A stretch of 64,000 nt of DNA from Medicago truncatula (GCF_003473485.1 NC_053045.1:39096494-39160493); one strand, 5' to 3'; shown: positions 36,086 through 47,599, counted from the first letter of the stretch. The notes: generated by a model not told the origin, from the letters alone. Program-made: numbers and translations.

Positions 36086-38015
36086 TTAAGCAACTGGATA
36101 AGAAGGATTGGTGGCAATTCCACATAAACCTTTTTTAGAATCAACGTTTCGCTTCAATTTCATGTACCCTTTCTCACCCCACCCAGTACCCCATGAATTT
36201 TTTACTAACCAATACTCAGTATAATCAAGTGATACACCATAACCAACAATAGTAACAACATGATCTGTATCAGTTCCACATTTTCCTGTAAAAATTCCAC
36301 CTGAGTAAAACTGAAATACATAATCTCCTGCATCAACATAAACTGATACAGGTTGATTTGCCACAGCTTTTAGAAGATCATTTTCACTATTAGAAGGAAC
36401 TTTCTCATACCCTTTAATCTCAGCTACATGCTTTGATTCCTTCTTAAATTTACATTTCTCGTCGGTTTCTTTGTAAGGGTAGTTTGTTTCACTTGCCATT
36501 CCTCCTTTCTTTGCAATAAATTTGAATGCATCTTCTAAGTAACCACCACTGCATCCACTGCTATTACCTCTCACACAATCTATCAGTTCTTGTTCTGATA
36601 GTGACACTAGTTCACCTGTTGTTATTTGGTGGATACCCTCTATGGAAGCCACAGTTGAAAATGCCCAACAACTACCTATATTTTTCACAAGTTCATATAA
36701 CAACCAAAAAAATTGTGCAAGTATGTTAGAAAACGATAAATGTTTATTTTCATAGAAGAAAGTGATAAATGTTGTGACCGTAAAATATGATTAGATGTAT
36801 ATGTAAAAAAAAAAAATATTTGAAGGATGTAAACTTTTGTATAGTACCTACTTATTAGATTCTATGCTACTATAAAAAAAAATATATGAGTTTTGTTAAC
36901 GAGTATCCTCAGAACATTTTTTATACATTCTAAAATGAGTTATTATTTTTTTTAAAAATTAAATATTTTGATTTTCAATGCATTAATTACACATTTTTTT
37001 ATAAATACTTGTTACTTATGGTCCTTAAAGAGTGCCCAAGAGACATTAGTTAATATTTCCCAAAATATACTATGGACCGACTGATTTTTCAAATTGGTCT
37101 TAAATCGGTCTCTAAATTCGGACATTAAATAAGTTTGTAGTTGATTTAGAGACCAAGTGATCTAAAGTCACTAAGACATGATTGCTAATGTTAGTGACCA
37201 TTTGACATATTTTTCGGTCTCTGAATATGTCTATATATCCATCATTATGTAATAGTTTTTTTAGTTAATAATTTTAGGGTTATTTGTTACATGATATGAT
37301 TATATATGTTTTTAGTTTCTAAAAAATCGTGACCTTTAAGTTCAGTCCATATATAAATTTTATTTAATCTTAGTCTCTATTTTTATTAATTTTTACAACA
37401 ACAAAAAAATTGTGTTTTTAGTCTCTACATTTTGTCCCTATAAATCAAAGTAATGACTAAAATTGTAAGGAATTTATATAATGATTAAACTTGAAGAAAC
37501 ATAAAGTTTAAAGACACTAAAATCAAATTTAATTCTTAACTCTTATTATAATATATATTTGGTTTATTATACGTACCACATGATCCTTGGTTTTTGATAG
37601 GAGTAACGGCACCTCTTTTCCTCCAATCCATGGAAGCTGGAACAGAAGTTACATTGTGATACCTGAACGACGTTGTTTCATTTAAAATGTCAAATTTATC
37701 ATGCAACTTCTTGTTCCCATTAAGTGAAGCCTTAAATTCTTCATTAGTTAGGTCAGCAAAATGGTTAATACTAAGGTTGAAAGGTTTGTTTCCAACAGCA
37801 TTGAACAATTCAATGAACTCCACATTATTCTTGAATATTTGAAAACGTTTTTCCTTCTCTGCAGCATCTTTGTAAGATTTTCCAAATTGTGTCATCCATT
37901 TCTCATGTTTATTTGATAAGTAGGGTTCAAGAACCCTGCTAGACATTACATAAGGGAGCATCCATGTTGTGAAAATGAGAAACATAGGTATAATAAAATT
38001 GTTTGGGGAAGTCAT
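36086..38015 (-). CDS. Papain-family cysteine protease (C1A, SAG39/vignain-like) 1
   Basis: Two exons: 38015-37577 and 36675-36086; 1,029 nt, 342 aa. The protein is a secreted or vacuolar pro-protease. The signal peptide is about residues 1-25 (FIIPMFLIFTTWMLPYV). The I29 propeptide holds an ERFNIN-type helix (EKEKRFQIFKNNVEFIELFN). The mature domain starts near VPASMDWRKRGAV. Catalytic residues are Gln in KNQGSCGSCW, Cys149, His285 (in TDHVV) and Asn306 (KNSWG). The intron splits the Gly codon before SCW, as in the two paralogs. The start at 38015 (MTSPNNF) is preferred to an ATG 18 codons upstream, which would add a Lys-rich leader before the signal peptide. A TATA box CTATATATAAAT is at 38141-38152. 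The intron carries a MITE. Confidence 0.92.
36892..37062. mobile_element. MITE, GTTAACGAGTGCC family, copy 4, in a protease intron
   Basis: Left end TTTTGTTAACGAGTATCCTC; right end GAGTGCCCAAGAGACATTAG followed by TTAATATTTCCC. It lies inside the 901-bp intron of the protease gene at 36086-38015; the paralogs at 45 and 54 kb have introns of only about 403 and 223 bp. Confidence 0.6.
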
Positions 38016-38140
38016 TTTCTGATTTTTTTTTTTTTTTCTTTTCTTTTTTAGTAGCTTTGATTTGTTCAAGTGTTAAATGTGTATTGTGTCACACACACTC
38101 AAAGATAATTGGGTTTGCAACAAAAGTGGTACCTTCGGTG

Positions 38141-38152
38141 ATTTATATATAG
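38141..38152 (-). promoter_or_regulatory. TATA box of protease gene 1
   Basis: CTATATATAAAT on the minus strand, about 126 bp before the ATG at 38015. Confidence 0.6.
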
Positions 38153-38238
38153 TTGTGAACAAGGAATCTTCAATAGTGGATCAAAATAGTAATCACCACC
38201 ACGATTGGAATAGAAATGTTTTGTGCACATTCAGTTTA

Positions 38239-38459
38239 GAGAAATGATATTTAAACAATCATTTTTAAATGATTTTTGTGATAACTCTTTTTGATATTTT
38301 TATTGTACTTTTATTCTCTCTCTTCCTCTTTATTTCTCTATTGTCTATTTTCTTTCTCTTCCTCTTTCTTTTTCTATTGTTATTGTCCAATAAAAAGAGA
38401 GAAAAAAAAAATGTTGTCACAAAAGTTGTTTAAAATCGGTTGGACAAATATCATTCCTC
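38239..38459. mobile_element. MITE, GAGAAATGATATTTG family, copy 2
   Basis: The left end GAGAAATGATATTTAAACAA is complemented by the right end TTGGACAAATATCATTCCTC. The interior is the same CT-rich stretch as the 6936 copy, followed by TTGTCCAATAAAAAGAGAG. TTCAG lies close to both ends and may be a 5-bp target duplication, but the exact end is ambiguous. Confidence 0.7.
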
Positions 38460-39477
38460 TTCAGAGCACCCTATAAATATACAATTCTGGTACGATATGA
38501 ATTTTTTAATCATTATTTTCTCTTATCTTAGATGGAAAAAAAAAAAATAAGGCTAGATTGAGAGTGTATGATGTATAGTTTTCCATTTTGTGTGACCAAT
38601 TTTTTTTACAGTAAAATTTCATCGATAACTAAGTTTCTAAACAAAACGAACAAAGATCATGATAAGACAAAAATACAACAAATAAAGGGTGTTGTGTAAA
38701 GGCCGAATATCCAAAAAAAAACTTATACACCTCAAACATTAAAACACCAACAAAAACACCATCTAACTAAGAACTACCACCAAAATCCAATACAAAAACC
38801 AACCATCAACGACATCAAAATCAAAGTCTAACCTCCACAAAACAATATAAACCAACATGTGTGACCAAATAACATATATCCAATTGAAAATGGATTTCTA
38901 ATATGAACTGATTCTTGATGAAGGTCCAGCACTAAGTTAAGTGCGCCAAAGCTTTATTCCAGTCAATTGGTCAATGTTCAACAATTTTTGAATTCCCAAT
39001 CCAATTGATTTTGATTAAGATGGCCACGTTGTCCTGTTTGAATAGTATTTATCTTTTGATAGCAATTTAATTTAATTTAATTTACATGCACTATTAGCAA
39101 AACTACTATTTTATAAATTCAATCAATTATTATTATAGACTATTAAAAATGTTTAACTTTAATTATAGTTATTTCTAAAGTTTTTTTCCTGAAAGAATAA
39201 TTATTTCTAAAGTTTGCTTTTATTTTGAGAGTAAATGAAACATAACGAGAAAAACACGTTGATATGCTATTTCTAGAATGTGTAACTCTGTACTCAAAAT
39301 TTACATGCGGCTATGCTATGTATGGAATGTGGAGCTCTGTAAAAGAATAGTTGATTGATCATGCTAGTTCTTAGAGTCACATCATACTCACATAGAAGGG
39401 TTGTTCAAAGCATGATCATGCTTGAACATAGGTTTAAAGGAAAGTTGTGGTAGATTAAGTTGGTTAGAAACATATTA

Positions 39478-39770
39478 AGGAATGTTTTACATTATCACGC
39501 AAACGAGGTTGATCAAAAAATTGGGTCGGTATGAATAAATTTAAATGTGGTTGTTTAATTTTCATCACATACATATTTTTGTATGTGTGTACAATTTTCA
39601 AGAAGACCAAGCTCAACATGTCAAGGAATACTTTGTATTATCACATAGAAGAGGTTGGTTGAGTAGTTGGGTGTGGTATAAATAAATATAAATGTTGTTG
39701 CTTAATTTTCATCATATACTGATTTTCATGTGCGCGGACAATTGCCAAGAAGATCAAGCTCAACACCCCC
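39478..39770 (+). repeat. Tandem duplication, about 148-bp unit
   Basis: 39478-39622 and 39623-39770 are decayed head-to-tail copies. Shared blocks include TATTATCACATAGAAGAGG-like and TTAATTTTCATCA-like sequence, and the endings AAGACCAAGCTCAACA and AAGATCAAGCTCAACA. It directly precedes the OTU-like fragment. Confidence 0.65.
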
Positions 39771-39789
39771 TTCATTTGGATGAAATTCA

Positions 39790-40290
39790 CACTCGTTGGA
39801 ATAATTTGCAGTTCAAGGATGACAATGTTCATAAGGATAGTTAGGCAGATCTATCGCTTCTACCATAACGAAATTCCGTTCAAGTTTGGTATTTTGGCTA
39901 GTGATAATATTAAGCGTTATCTCAGATAGATTGGTTTGGAGAAACGATTCAATGAGGTCAAACACTCTCTAATTGGTGATGGTATTGGCCCTACTCCACC
40001 AGATAAATGGATGATCATATCGGATATGGCTTTCCTTGTTACACAAAGATACAAGCATATGGTAGTTCTACTGTCGATCAATAAAGGGCAATTAGAAACC
40101 TTTTTCCCTTTATGTGGTGCACCTTTGCATATATACCGAATGATGTGTCTAGCGCATGTGAATGATAACCATTTTATTATGGTATATTAGAAGGATGGTT
40201 GTATAATTCCTCCCACTTTCGTTATATAGGGATGACATTGTCAAGATGACTCAAAGTCATGAGATTCTAGATATATACATAAGATGATTG
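39790..40290 (+). mobile_element. OTU-like protease fragment, probably from a MULE
   Basis: An open stretch of 84 codons (39936-40190) is flanked by same-frame sequence with stops. It reads TPPDKWMIISDMAFLVTQRY, then VVLLSINKGQLETFFPLCG, then HVNDNHFIMVY and, after a stop, KDGCIIPPTFV. This pattern (KWM..PDM, TFFPL, NHF, GCPIPP) matches the OTU-type cysteine-protease domain carried by some plant Mutator-like transposons and their domesticated relatives. The catalytic His of OTU proteases could be that in NDNHF. The 5' Asp/Cys part is not readable. It is a relic, not an active gene. Confidence 0.5.
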
Positions 40291-41830
40291 CTTATAATGA
40301 ATTAAGATTGGTGAAACATAATGAGTCTTGGCTCAGTATGAAAATTGAATCAAACCGAAGGAAATCAAACTAAATTGGTTCAGTTTTTGATTTTTAATTT
40401 TGAGATCCAATGAATTGATGAATTGAACCGACATCAACCTCACATTTTACTAACACTCTCTCACATCCTCTTGCTTACACTCAAACCTAACATTTTTTCA
40501 CTAACACCCTCAGTCTCATTTGATTGTGTTGTGAACATGACGTTAAAATAGTCACAGGGACGAAAATGTGCTCAATGTTAAAATAATATTTAAAACTATT
40601 TTAAAATTTCAATACGTTGATGGACTATTGTCGCTAGTAAATAAAGATAATTGAGAAAGGGAATAATCCACGAATTATATTCTAAAACTATCAAAACGAC
40701 AGTTAAATAAAAATAAAATTCAAACACACTTAAAAAGAAAGAGAAGAAGTATATAAAACATGGATAAGCACATAAACACTGGCTTAGGCTACGGTATGAG
40801 ACCTGTATAGGTCTCTTACCGTGAGAGAGCTTTTTTTTTTTTTTTTTTTTCCTTTTCAAAATGGATATGGACCTTAGGATGTAGTTTATTTAATTGGATG
40901 GTAGTGATTTACAGTTGAGGTGACCTGATTAAATTAATATTGTTGGAAAATATTATATAATTGATGGTTTCATTTACAAAGGGTGATTTAGTCATTGAAC
41001 CAAATTATTATTGAAAAATGCAGGATTCTCATTTATGGCAGTTCAGTTTTTATCATTAAAGGGACTAAAACATGTAATTATTTTTTTTTGAGATCTAAAA
41101 ACAATATTCAATATATTTATCGGGACTAAAAACTTATTTAACTCTTGTTGTCTATTGACTATTCGATTACTAATATTCAATTATTTTAAAAAAAAAAAAA
41201 CATAATATTCAATCTATTGTAAAAACGTGAATATATTTTCAACTTACTCATTGTATGAAGTCATTATATTTCTCTAAAGAAAAAAAATGAAGTCATTATA
41301 TTAACGGCGTTCAAAGGAATAGCAACAATGTTGTAATCATTACAGATCTGGTGGAAAAATAATTTTTTTATTTAAGAGGATATTCCAAGATTACCCTGCA
41401 CTTAAATGAATAATTTAAATAGAATTTACATCCAACAACAAGTTACCAATGTACAACCACCTCCAAACACAAGTTATTTTAGGAGCAAAAAAAAATAAAA
41501 AATTATATAGTTCATACCGTAGGAGACCTATTCACGTCTCCTACCTTAAACGGCACCAACAAACACTGACACTGAACTGCACTCTATCAGTCAAACTAAC
41601 AATAGCTACATTGTTCTTTGCGAAACGCAACTGCTTTATTCGAAAATGGAATCTTGTAAATTTTGACTATGAATATATATCTTTAGAAAATGAGCAATCC
41701 GACAAAACGAAATGGTGGCTTTTTGCAAATTGGTAGACCAGGTTTCAAATGATACCCAGATTTTCGTATATTAAATTATGAAGGACATGAAACACATTCT
41801 CAGTGCTTTGAAGTTGTAAAGGATTTTTCT
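40291..41830. other. Intergenic DNA with paired palindromic motifs
   Basis: 40788-40832 (GGTATGAGACCTGTATAGGT, then CTCTTACCG) and 41514-41550 (CCGTAGGAGACCTATTCACG, then TCTCCTACC) are each near-palindromes, related to each other in inverted orientation. They may mark the ends of a 0.76-kb element. A 22-bp T-run follows the first. The open frames 40596-40859 (-) and 41449-41736 (+) are low-complexity or unrecognised. Confidence 0.35.
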
Positions 41831-41831
41831 T

Positions 41832-42204
41832 TTAATATGGTTTTGGTTAGTGCAAATATGCTTCATTTTGATTTTAGTCCTGTAAAAAAAATTGTTGTTT
41901 TTGGTCCCTGCGAATATGTCTCATTTTGGTTTTGATCTCTGACCCCACTTTTGTAATGATTTGCACACGTGACACATGATGATTGAACTATTTATTAGAA
42001 AAATAGTCCCTGTAAAATCTTTTGATTTTGAAAAAGGTCCCTGCAAAATATTTTGTTTTTGAAAATAGTTCCCTATTTTCAAAAACAAAATATTTTCTAT
42101 TTTCAAAAACAAAATATTTTGCAGGGACCAAAACAAAAACAAAAATTTACAGGGACTGAAACCAAAACGAGACATATTTGCAGGAATTAAAACCATATTT
42201 TAGC
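41832..42204. mobile_element. MULE-type MITE with long inverted ends
   Basis: Left arm AATATGGTTTTGGTTAGTGC, then TTTTAGTCCTGTAAA. The right arm ends GAATTAAAACCATATTTTAG. The arms are about 60 bp and mismatched. Inside are several short palindromes around GTCCCTG and AAAACAAAATATTTT. No coding sequence is present. Confidence 0.6.
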
Positions 42205-42317
42205 CTTTCACAAAATACAAAAATACCAGTATAGCATTAAATAATTACATGTATAATAATTAATAGTGCATGAAGACAATTTTGTTATTTTTCTGTTTGT
42301 TGCAAAAAAAAAATATA

Positions 42318-43633
42318 GGTTTAAACACACTTTTTAACCCCTAAGTTTGTAAAAGTTGTAATTTTGGTCCCCTTTTAAAAAAAAATGGCAAAAGTGACCC
42401 TTCATGTTTACCCCCTTCTGCAAAACCCCAATTTTGACCCAGTCAACCATACTTTGCATGCCATCTGTTTGTTGGCATCACGATTTTGTAAATTTTTAAC
42501 CGATGCTCCCCCTTTGCACACCTTGTGCAGGGTGATCATTGTTGTTTGAGTAATATAATTCCATTTTGATTTGTTAAAAAAAAAAAGCTAATAAAAAAAA
42601 CAAAATTCACCAAAAAAAATTGTTTGGCAAGTGAGAGCTTCAAAAAACAAATGGCTATCATCATCATCAACTTCTATCTTTCATTTTTTTTCCTTTGTTC
42701 TTGCTCTTTCATAAACCCAAATCACACAAAAACTCACTTCTCCTTCTTCTACCTCCTACTCACATCAACTATTTCATATTCTATGATAAAAAAAATCCCG
42801 AATTCCCTCTTCATCTTCTCAATCATCATCACACATAACAGACAGCATTCCTTCACTCTTCTTCTCTCAACACAACACAAAAATACCTTCTTCTTTTTTT
42901 GTGAAAATACACATAAATAACACAACACAAGGAGTCATAGATCTGAAACACGTTTAGCATATTTGTTGGACAAATTAAATAAAAACAGAAGCATGGTTTC
43001 TGATTTCTGCTCAAACACCCGTTGTGGTTGCGGTAAGCAAACGTTAAACAGAATTTTCCAGCATGGTGGTGATGTTTTCCTGTGCGGTTATCGCCGGAGC
43101 AAGCTCATCCAAACATGATTTTTCTTGGTGGATTTTGTAGGGAATACGAAGGAGAGTATTTTTATGGTGGTAATTTGTCGAAAAACAATTTGTGGTGTAT
43201 CTAACTATAAAGATGGCGTTTGAAAAATCAGAAAATATCTCCAATCAAAAAATAAATTTAAGGATGAGATATAGAAGGAAGAGATGATAAATATTATGTA
43301 TTTCATTTTATAAATGGTGGTCATAAGCACCATGGTGGTGGGTGGCTGGAAAAAGCGGCGGTGGGTAAGGAAGAGGAAGAAATAACAGTGAAGAAAATAA
43401 GGAAGAAAGAAGAGAGAAAAGAGAACCTCACGTGCCTCTCCCTTTTTTCTTTCCTTTTTTTAATTTTTTTATTCAAATTATACACGCGTTGCAATTTTAA
43501 TAATTTTTAATTAAAAATTTACACAAGTGGCATGCCAAGTATGGTTGACTGGGTCAAAATTGATGTTTTGCAAAAGGGGGTAAACATGGGGGTCACTTTT
43601 GCAAACTTAAGGGGTAAAAAGTGAGTTTAAGCC
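42318..43633. mobile_element. Mutator-like element, 1.3 kb, with 9-bp target duplication
   Basis: The terminal inverted repeats are about 110-150 bp. The left begins GGTTTAAACACACTTTTTAA and includes GGTCCCC, GTTTACCCCCTTCTGC and TTTTGACCCAGTCAACCATA. The right is the complement ending GTGAGTTTAAGCC. AAAAATATA occurs directly outside both ends (42309-42317 and 43634-43642). The interior has no transposase. It contains relatively GC-rich pieces (CGGTTATCGCCGG near 43090; GCGGCGGTGGG near 43355) that look unlike the AT-rich background and may be captured host sequence. The open frame 42624-42920 is low-complexity and not credible as a gene. Confidence 0.82.
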
Positions 43634-43642
43634 AAAAATATA

Positions 43643-44903
43643 TTGTATAAAAGTTCCCGTGAGTTTTAGTTGATAAAAGCAATGCATAATATATGTAGAG
43701 GTCGATGTTCGAATCAAAGAAAAAGAAAACAAATATGAGGAATCCAACACAGAAACTAACAAAATTGTAAAAATACCCTTAAAGTTAAACGCCTTTAATT
43801 TTGACATATTTTTTTAAAACTCGCTATCCAACACAAAAACCAACTAATAGGAGGGATCCAATCAAACATTTTACTTGCGCGAGCCCTAATTAAATGCGGA
43901 GTAAAGCTATATATGGACTAATCCACTAAAACTAACAACAATAACAATCAAACTTTAAAGGGAGCACTCAAACTTTAAGATAAACACACTTCAAGTTCTC
44001 AAATCAACACAAGTAGACCGGCCAAAATGAATTTTATGCATTTTTTACATTAACCGCGGGTTTAACAAAATTAAGCTCAACGTGATTTCGTCAAACTCAT
44101 GATTGCTATTAATATATGCTTGATCATTTTTTTTATTTGTTAAGAAAAAATATCAAGTATTTACTTGATCATTATAAAAAAAGAGTTATATTATTTAAAT
44201 ATTTAATTTTAACAATAGGCGTGACATTGTATAATTCTATCTTTTTTTAGATAGCCAAAATGATAAATATCTATCGAAACTCACGCACACTAGTAAAGGG
44301 GTTGGGATTCAAACCCTTGTTACAACTTCCAACCTAATAATTTTGGCATTTTTACTGGTTAAGTTAGGACTCGTGGACTTTATCTCTTACTTTTTTTTTT
44401 CATTTTGTACACTTTATAAAGATTTCAAAAATACCCAAGTAAATAAAAGAGTCGAGGAGTTAAAGGTTTAAGGTTCACAAGTTAGCAACACTATGATCTA
44501 GTTTAGTCCCCATATATTCTCCTGTAACAATCCCCACTTGAGTCTATAAAGTTGGAAAGAAGACCATCCAGCATCAATAGAAACTGACAAAGGCTGAGTA
44601 ATTAATTACTTTATTTAGTAAATTAAAAAGATAATGGTTGAAATGGGTCTTTAGGATGTAACAATATACTGTTTCAAATTTCAATCATGTCTTAATATGT
44701 GTAAGTTGTAGAAGGTAAAAATTCAGAGAAATAAAGATGAACATATACAACGTATTTTGATGTTCAAATAACATAGTTGTATTAATTTTGTATAAGTGTA
44801 TATTTAATGTTTCTAAAATATAAGTTTAAATTCATGTAGCCATATGTTCAAACAAGATAAAGAAAAATACAAGCTTGAGACACAAGTTACATAACTGGAT
44901 AAT
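43643..44903. other. Intergenic DNA, SINE remnant and protease 2 downstream flank
   Basis: 44270-44372 (-) has a SINE-like box B (GGGTTTGAATCCC) and a box A-like CCTAACTTAACCAG. From about 44725 on, the sequence matches 53655-53785 and belongs to the duplicated protease block. The rest is AT-rich and empty. Confidence 0.45.
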
Positions 44904-46329
44904 TTAAGCAGTTGGATAAGAAGAATCCATGGCAATACCACATAAGCCTTCCTTAGCAGCTATACCTCTTTGCATCCTTATGTACCCTTTTTCACCCCAC
45001 ACAGTGCCCCATGAATTCTTCACAATCCAATAATCAGTACCATTAGCACTACCATATCCAACAGCAGTGACACCATGATCTAGCTCAGTTCCACATTCTC
45101 CTGTATAAATTCCACTTGAGTAAAACATGAAACTTGAGTCACTAGCATCAATGGAAACTGATATTGGTTGGTTCGCCACAGCTTTGAGAAGTGATTTCTC
45201 ACTATTAACTGGAACTTTCTCATATCCTGTAATCTTAGCCACAGGAGTGGTTGTTGCAGTGTTACAACTTCCATCCGCTGCTTTATAAGGGTAATTAGTC
45301 TCACTTGTAATTCCACCATTTTTAATGATAAATTCAAATCCATCTTCCATTAATCCTCCTTCGCATCCTTGGTCTTCACCTTTTGTGTCACAATCTACTA
45401 GCTCTTGTTCTGAGAGGGAGACTAGTTTGCCTGTAGTTATTTGGTTGATACCCTCGGTTGCAGCCACCGTTGAAAATGCCCAGCAGCTCCCTTTTGTTTC
45501 ATTTTCAAAACAAAATCAACAGAAAGATTATTTATTTAATCCAATTGATTAAACTCAAATCAAATAAAATTATATAGTAAGAACAATATACCATATATCA
45601 TTAAGGTTTATTACTTTATGCACAATAGTTAATAAGTATGATATGATTGAGCATTTGTTTAATTAAATTCATATAACAAAGTGGTTGAGATCAAATTGTT
45701 AATAAGTTTCGGTTAAAGTTAAAGCGTTTAAGACCACCCGAGTTTGATCACTGACTTGAATAATCTTTGATCAAACTATATTTATCCACCAAAATTACTA
45801 GGCCCCCTTTCTCTAGAAACTAGAGGATTAAGAAGAGAGAAAATCATATAATAAAGTATTTTTATGTATGATATTGTTTATAGTTTATCTTACCACATTG
45901 ACCTTGGTCCTTGATTGGAGTGACAGCTCCTTTTACTCTCCAATCTACAGCTGCTGGAATAGCAGTAACATTTTCATACTTAAATGATGTTGTAGTAAAC
46001 TCACGATCAATCTTCTTGTAACCATTACGGGAAGCCTTAAATTCATCAAGAGTCAAATCAGCTAGGTGATTAACACTTAGCTTGTAAGGTTGATTATCAG
46101 CTGCATTGAATGATTCAATGAACTCAACATTGTCTTTGAATATCATGAAACGTTTTTCTTTCTCAATAGCATCTTCGTACACTTTGCCATGTTCTGTCAT
46201 CCATTGTTCGTGTCTTTCTTGTAAAGACAGTGACTCGTACAGTTTTCGGGACATGACATTGGTAATACCAGCAACTGCAAGGAGGAGGAACAGAGCCAAT
46301 ATGTATTGGTTTTTGCTAGTGGAAACCAT
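44904..46329 (-). CDS. Papain-family cysteine protease (C1A, SAG39-like) 2
   Basis: Two exons: 46329-45894 and 45490-44904; 1,023 nt, 340 aa. Signal peptide about 1-26 ([17 protein letters not shown]). I29 propeptide with [20 protein letters not shown] and a [12 protein letters not shown] stretch. The mature enzyme starts near [13 protein letters not shown]. Catalytic Gln142, Cys148 (QCGSCWAF), His284 (LDHGV) and Asn304 (KNSWG) are all present. Disulfide cysteines occur in [13 protein letters not shown]. There is no granulin domain or C-terminal KDEL, so it is SAG39-like rather than RD21- or CEP-like. The family degrades protein in the vacuole or apoplast, often in senescence or defence. Nearly identical to the gene at 53786-55031. 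A (GT)n tract lies in the 5' leader at 46364-46388. Confidence 0.95.
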
Positions 46330-46435
46330 TTTCTATTGTTATCAAAGAAAGCTTCGTTGAGGCGTGTGTGTGTGTAATGTGTGTGTTTGAGGGAGAAATG
46401 TAAATTGGTATGAATTGAAGGCAATAGCATTGATA

Positions 46436-46445
46436 GTTTATATAG
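46436..46445 (-). promoter_or_regulatory. TATA box of protease gene 2
   Basis: CTATATAAAC on the minus strand, about 107 bp before the ATG. The same motif occurs at 55125-55134 before protease 3, so the promoter was duplicated with the gene. Confidence 0.65.
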
Positions 46446-47194
46446 AGATCATATAGAATTTAGATTAATCTGAATCTGCATGGTTGCTTTCTTATTCAAG
46501 ATTCTTGTCACGGCATATTGCATTTGATTTATATTATTATTTAAAGAACATAAGAACATGGTAGCTTGTTTGTCCAAGGGTCATTACAACTTGGTCAAAA
46601 TTCATTAAACTATTTAATTAAAGTGTGTTTATCTACGTAAGAAAACAGAATAACCAACAGCCTACACAAAATAAATATAATATAATATGTATGAGCAAGC
46701 AATTTGGAATTTATGGGTTCTTTACTTTGGTTTTATCCATATTTGATTTGATAAGTCTAACGTTGTATGGTGATTGAATTCCCTTGCACGGAAGTTTGTT
46801 GCATGGACTTATACAAGCTACGTGGCATTTGTGTATTCTCCTCCGAAATCCTCTCTCAATACAATTTTTGAGATTCCACAATGAGGGGGATTTTTGTACC
46901 TCCAAAGCCCTCTCCTCCTAATGTCTTTAATTTCTTCCAGTTGCTTCTTCCTTTTTTCCAAAACCATCCCCTCCCGTCCCCTCCAAACTCCCAAACAAAG
47001 CCTTAGAAAATATGACACAAAAAGTTAATTGAAAATGCGGTGTTGATCCCAAATCAATGTCAACGTTTTATAGGTCAATTTTTCTATGATAAACTAGTCC
47101 TTAAGATAACCTAGATTTATATTTAAATTAATCTCTAGCGAGTTGATGTTAATGTAAAATCAACTTGCAATGGTTTTTTTTCTTCTTTCAAATA
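46446..47194. other. Protease 2 upstream region with a MITE-like insertion
   Basis: 46446-46838 is collinear with the upstream region of protease 3 (to 55577), including CACGGCATATTGCATTTGAT and CCCTTGCACGGAAGTTTGTT. At about 46838 the similarity stops and a CT/GA-rich segment follows to about 47005 (TCCTCCGAAATCC to CCCAAACAAAGCCTT), absent from the other copy, probably a hAT-like MITE. The remainder is empty. Confidence 0.5.
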
Positions 47195-47320
47195 GTTTAG
47201 TGGTTAGAGCTCACACATTTTAAATGTGGATAAGTGGAGTGTCTGGGATTCGAACCCCGACATATAATATGCAATATCCTTCCTTATCAACTGAGCTAAG
47301 CTTACGGGAATACTTGCAAT
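47195..47320 (-). mobile_element. tRNA-derived SINE
   Basis: On the minus strand the order is a box A-like TTAGCTCAGTTGATAAGG, a box B GGGGTTCGAATCCCAG, then CACTCCACTTATCCACATTT and CTAACCACTAAACTATTTGA, matching the 12219 copy. It is the best-preserved member of this family here. The first half alone is tRNA-like and no complete tRNA folds. Confidence 0.7.
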
Positions 47321-47599
47321 ATAACATGTCTAGTTAATACGATACGCCATAATTCTAACAATTGAAATTAATAGAGAAACTATTTTTGAATGATATCTTA
47401 CAATTTTGAGATGTATTCGCTAATTCTTAAAAATAAGAGACTATTTTGAAAAGGCTTAAAATTTTGTGGATTAATTAAAGAGCAACCAAAACAATATTGG
47501 ACACTGCATATTCCAATGACCCCGGTATAGCACCGCACACAAATACCTGAAGTAGCAATCCCCCTTATGAAATTTGATAGTATTAGTCATAAGGGCATT

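Larger units (their letters stand above)
38016..39470. other. Protease promoter, a MITE and AT-rich spacer
   Basis: The region includes the promoter of the 36086 protease and the MITE at 38239-38459. 38640-38880 is an A/C-rich block that looks like the antisense of a T/G-rich 3' region, possibly a LINE end, but no motif is readable. 38880-39470 is AT-rich and featureless. Confidence 0.35.

Noticed and set aside
41509-41560. Rho-independent-like terminator or riboswitch
   Set aside because: The hairpin is part of a repeated palindromic motif in a plant nuclear sequence; bacterial regulatory interpretation does not apply.
42624-42920. 98-codon open frame inside the second MULE
   Set aside because: It is dominated by Ser/Phe/His low complexity from CTTC-rich DNA and shows no domain.
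47195-47320. Possible tRNA gene
   Set aside because: Box A and box B are present, but the arms of a tRNA do not pair and the body continues into a SINE tail shared with other copies.
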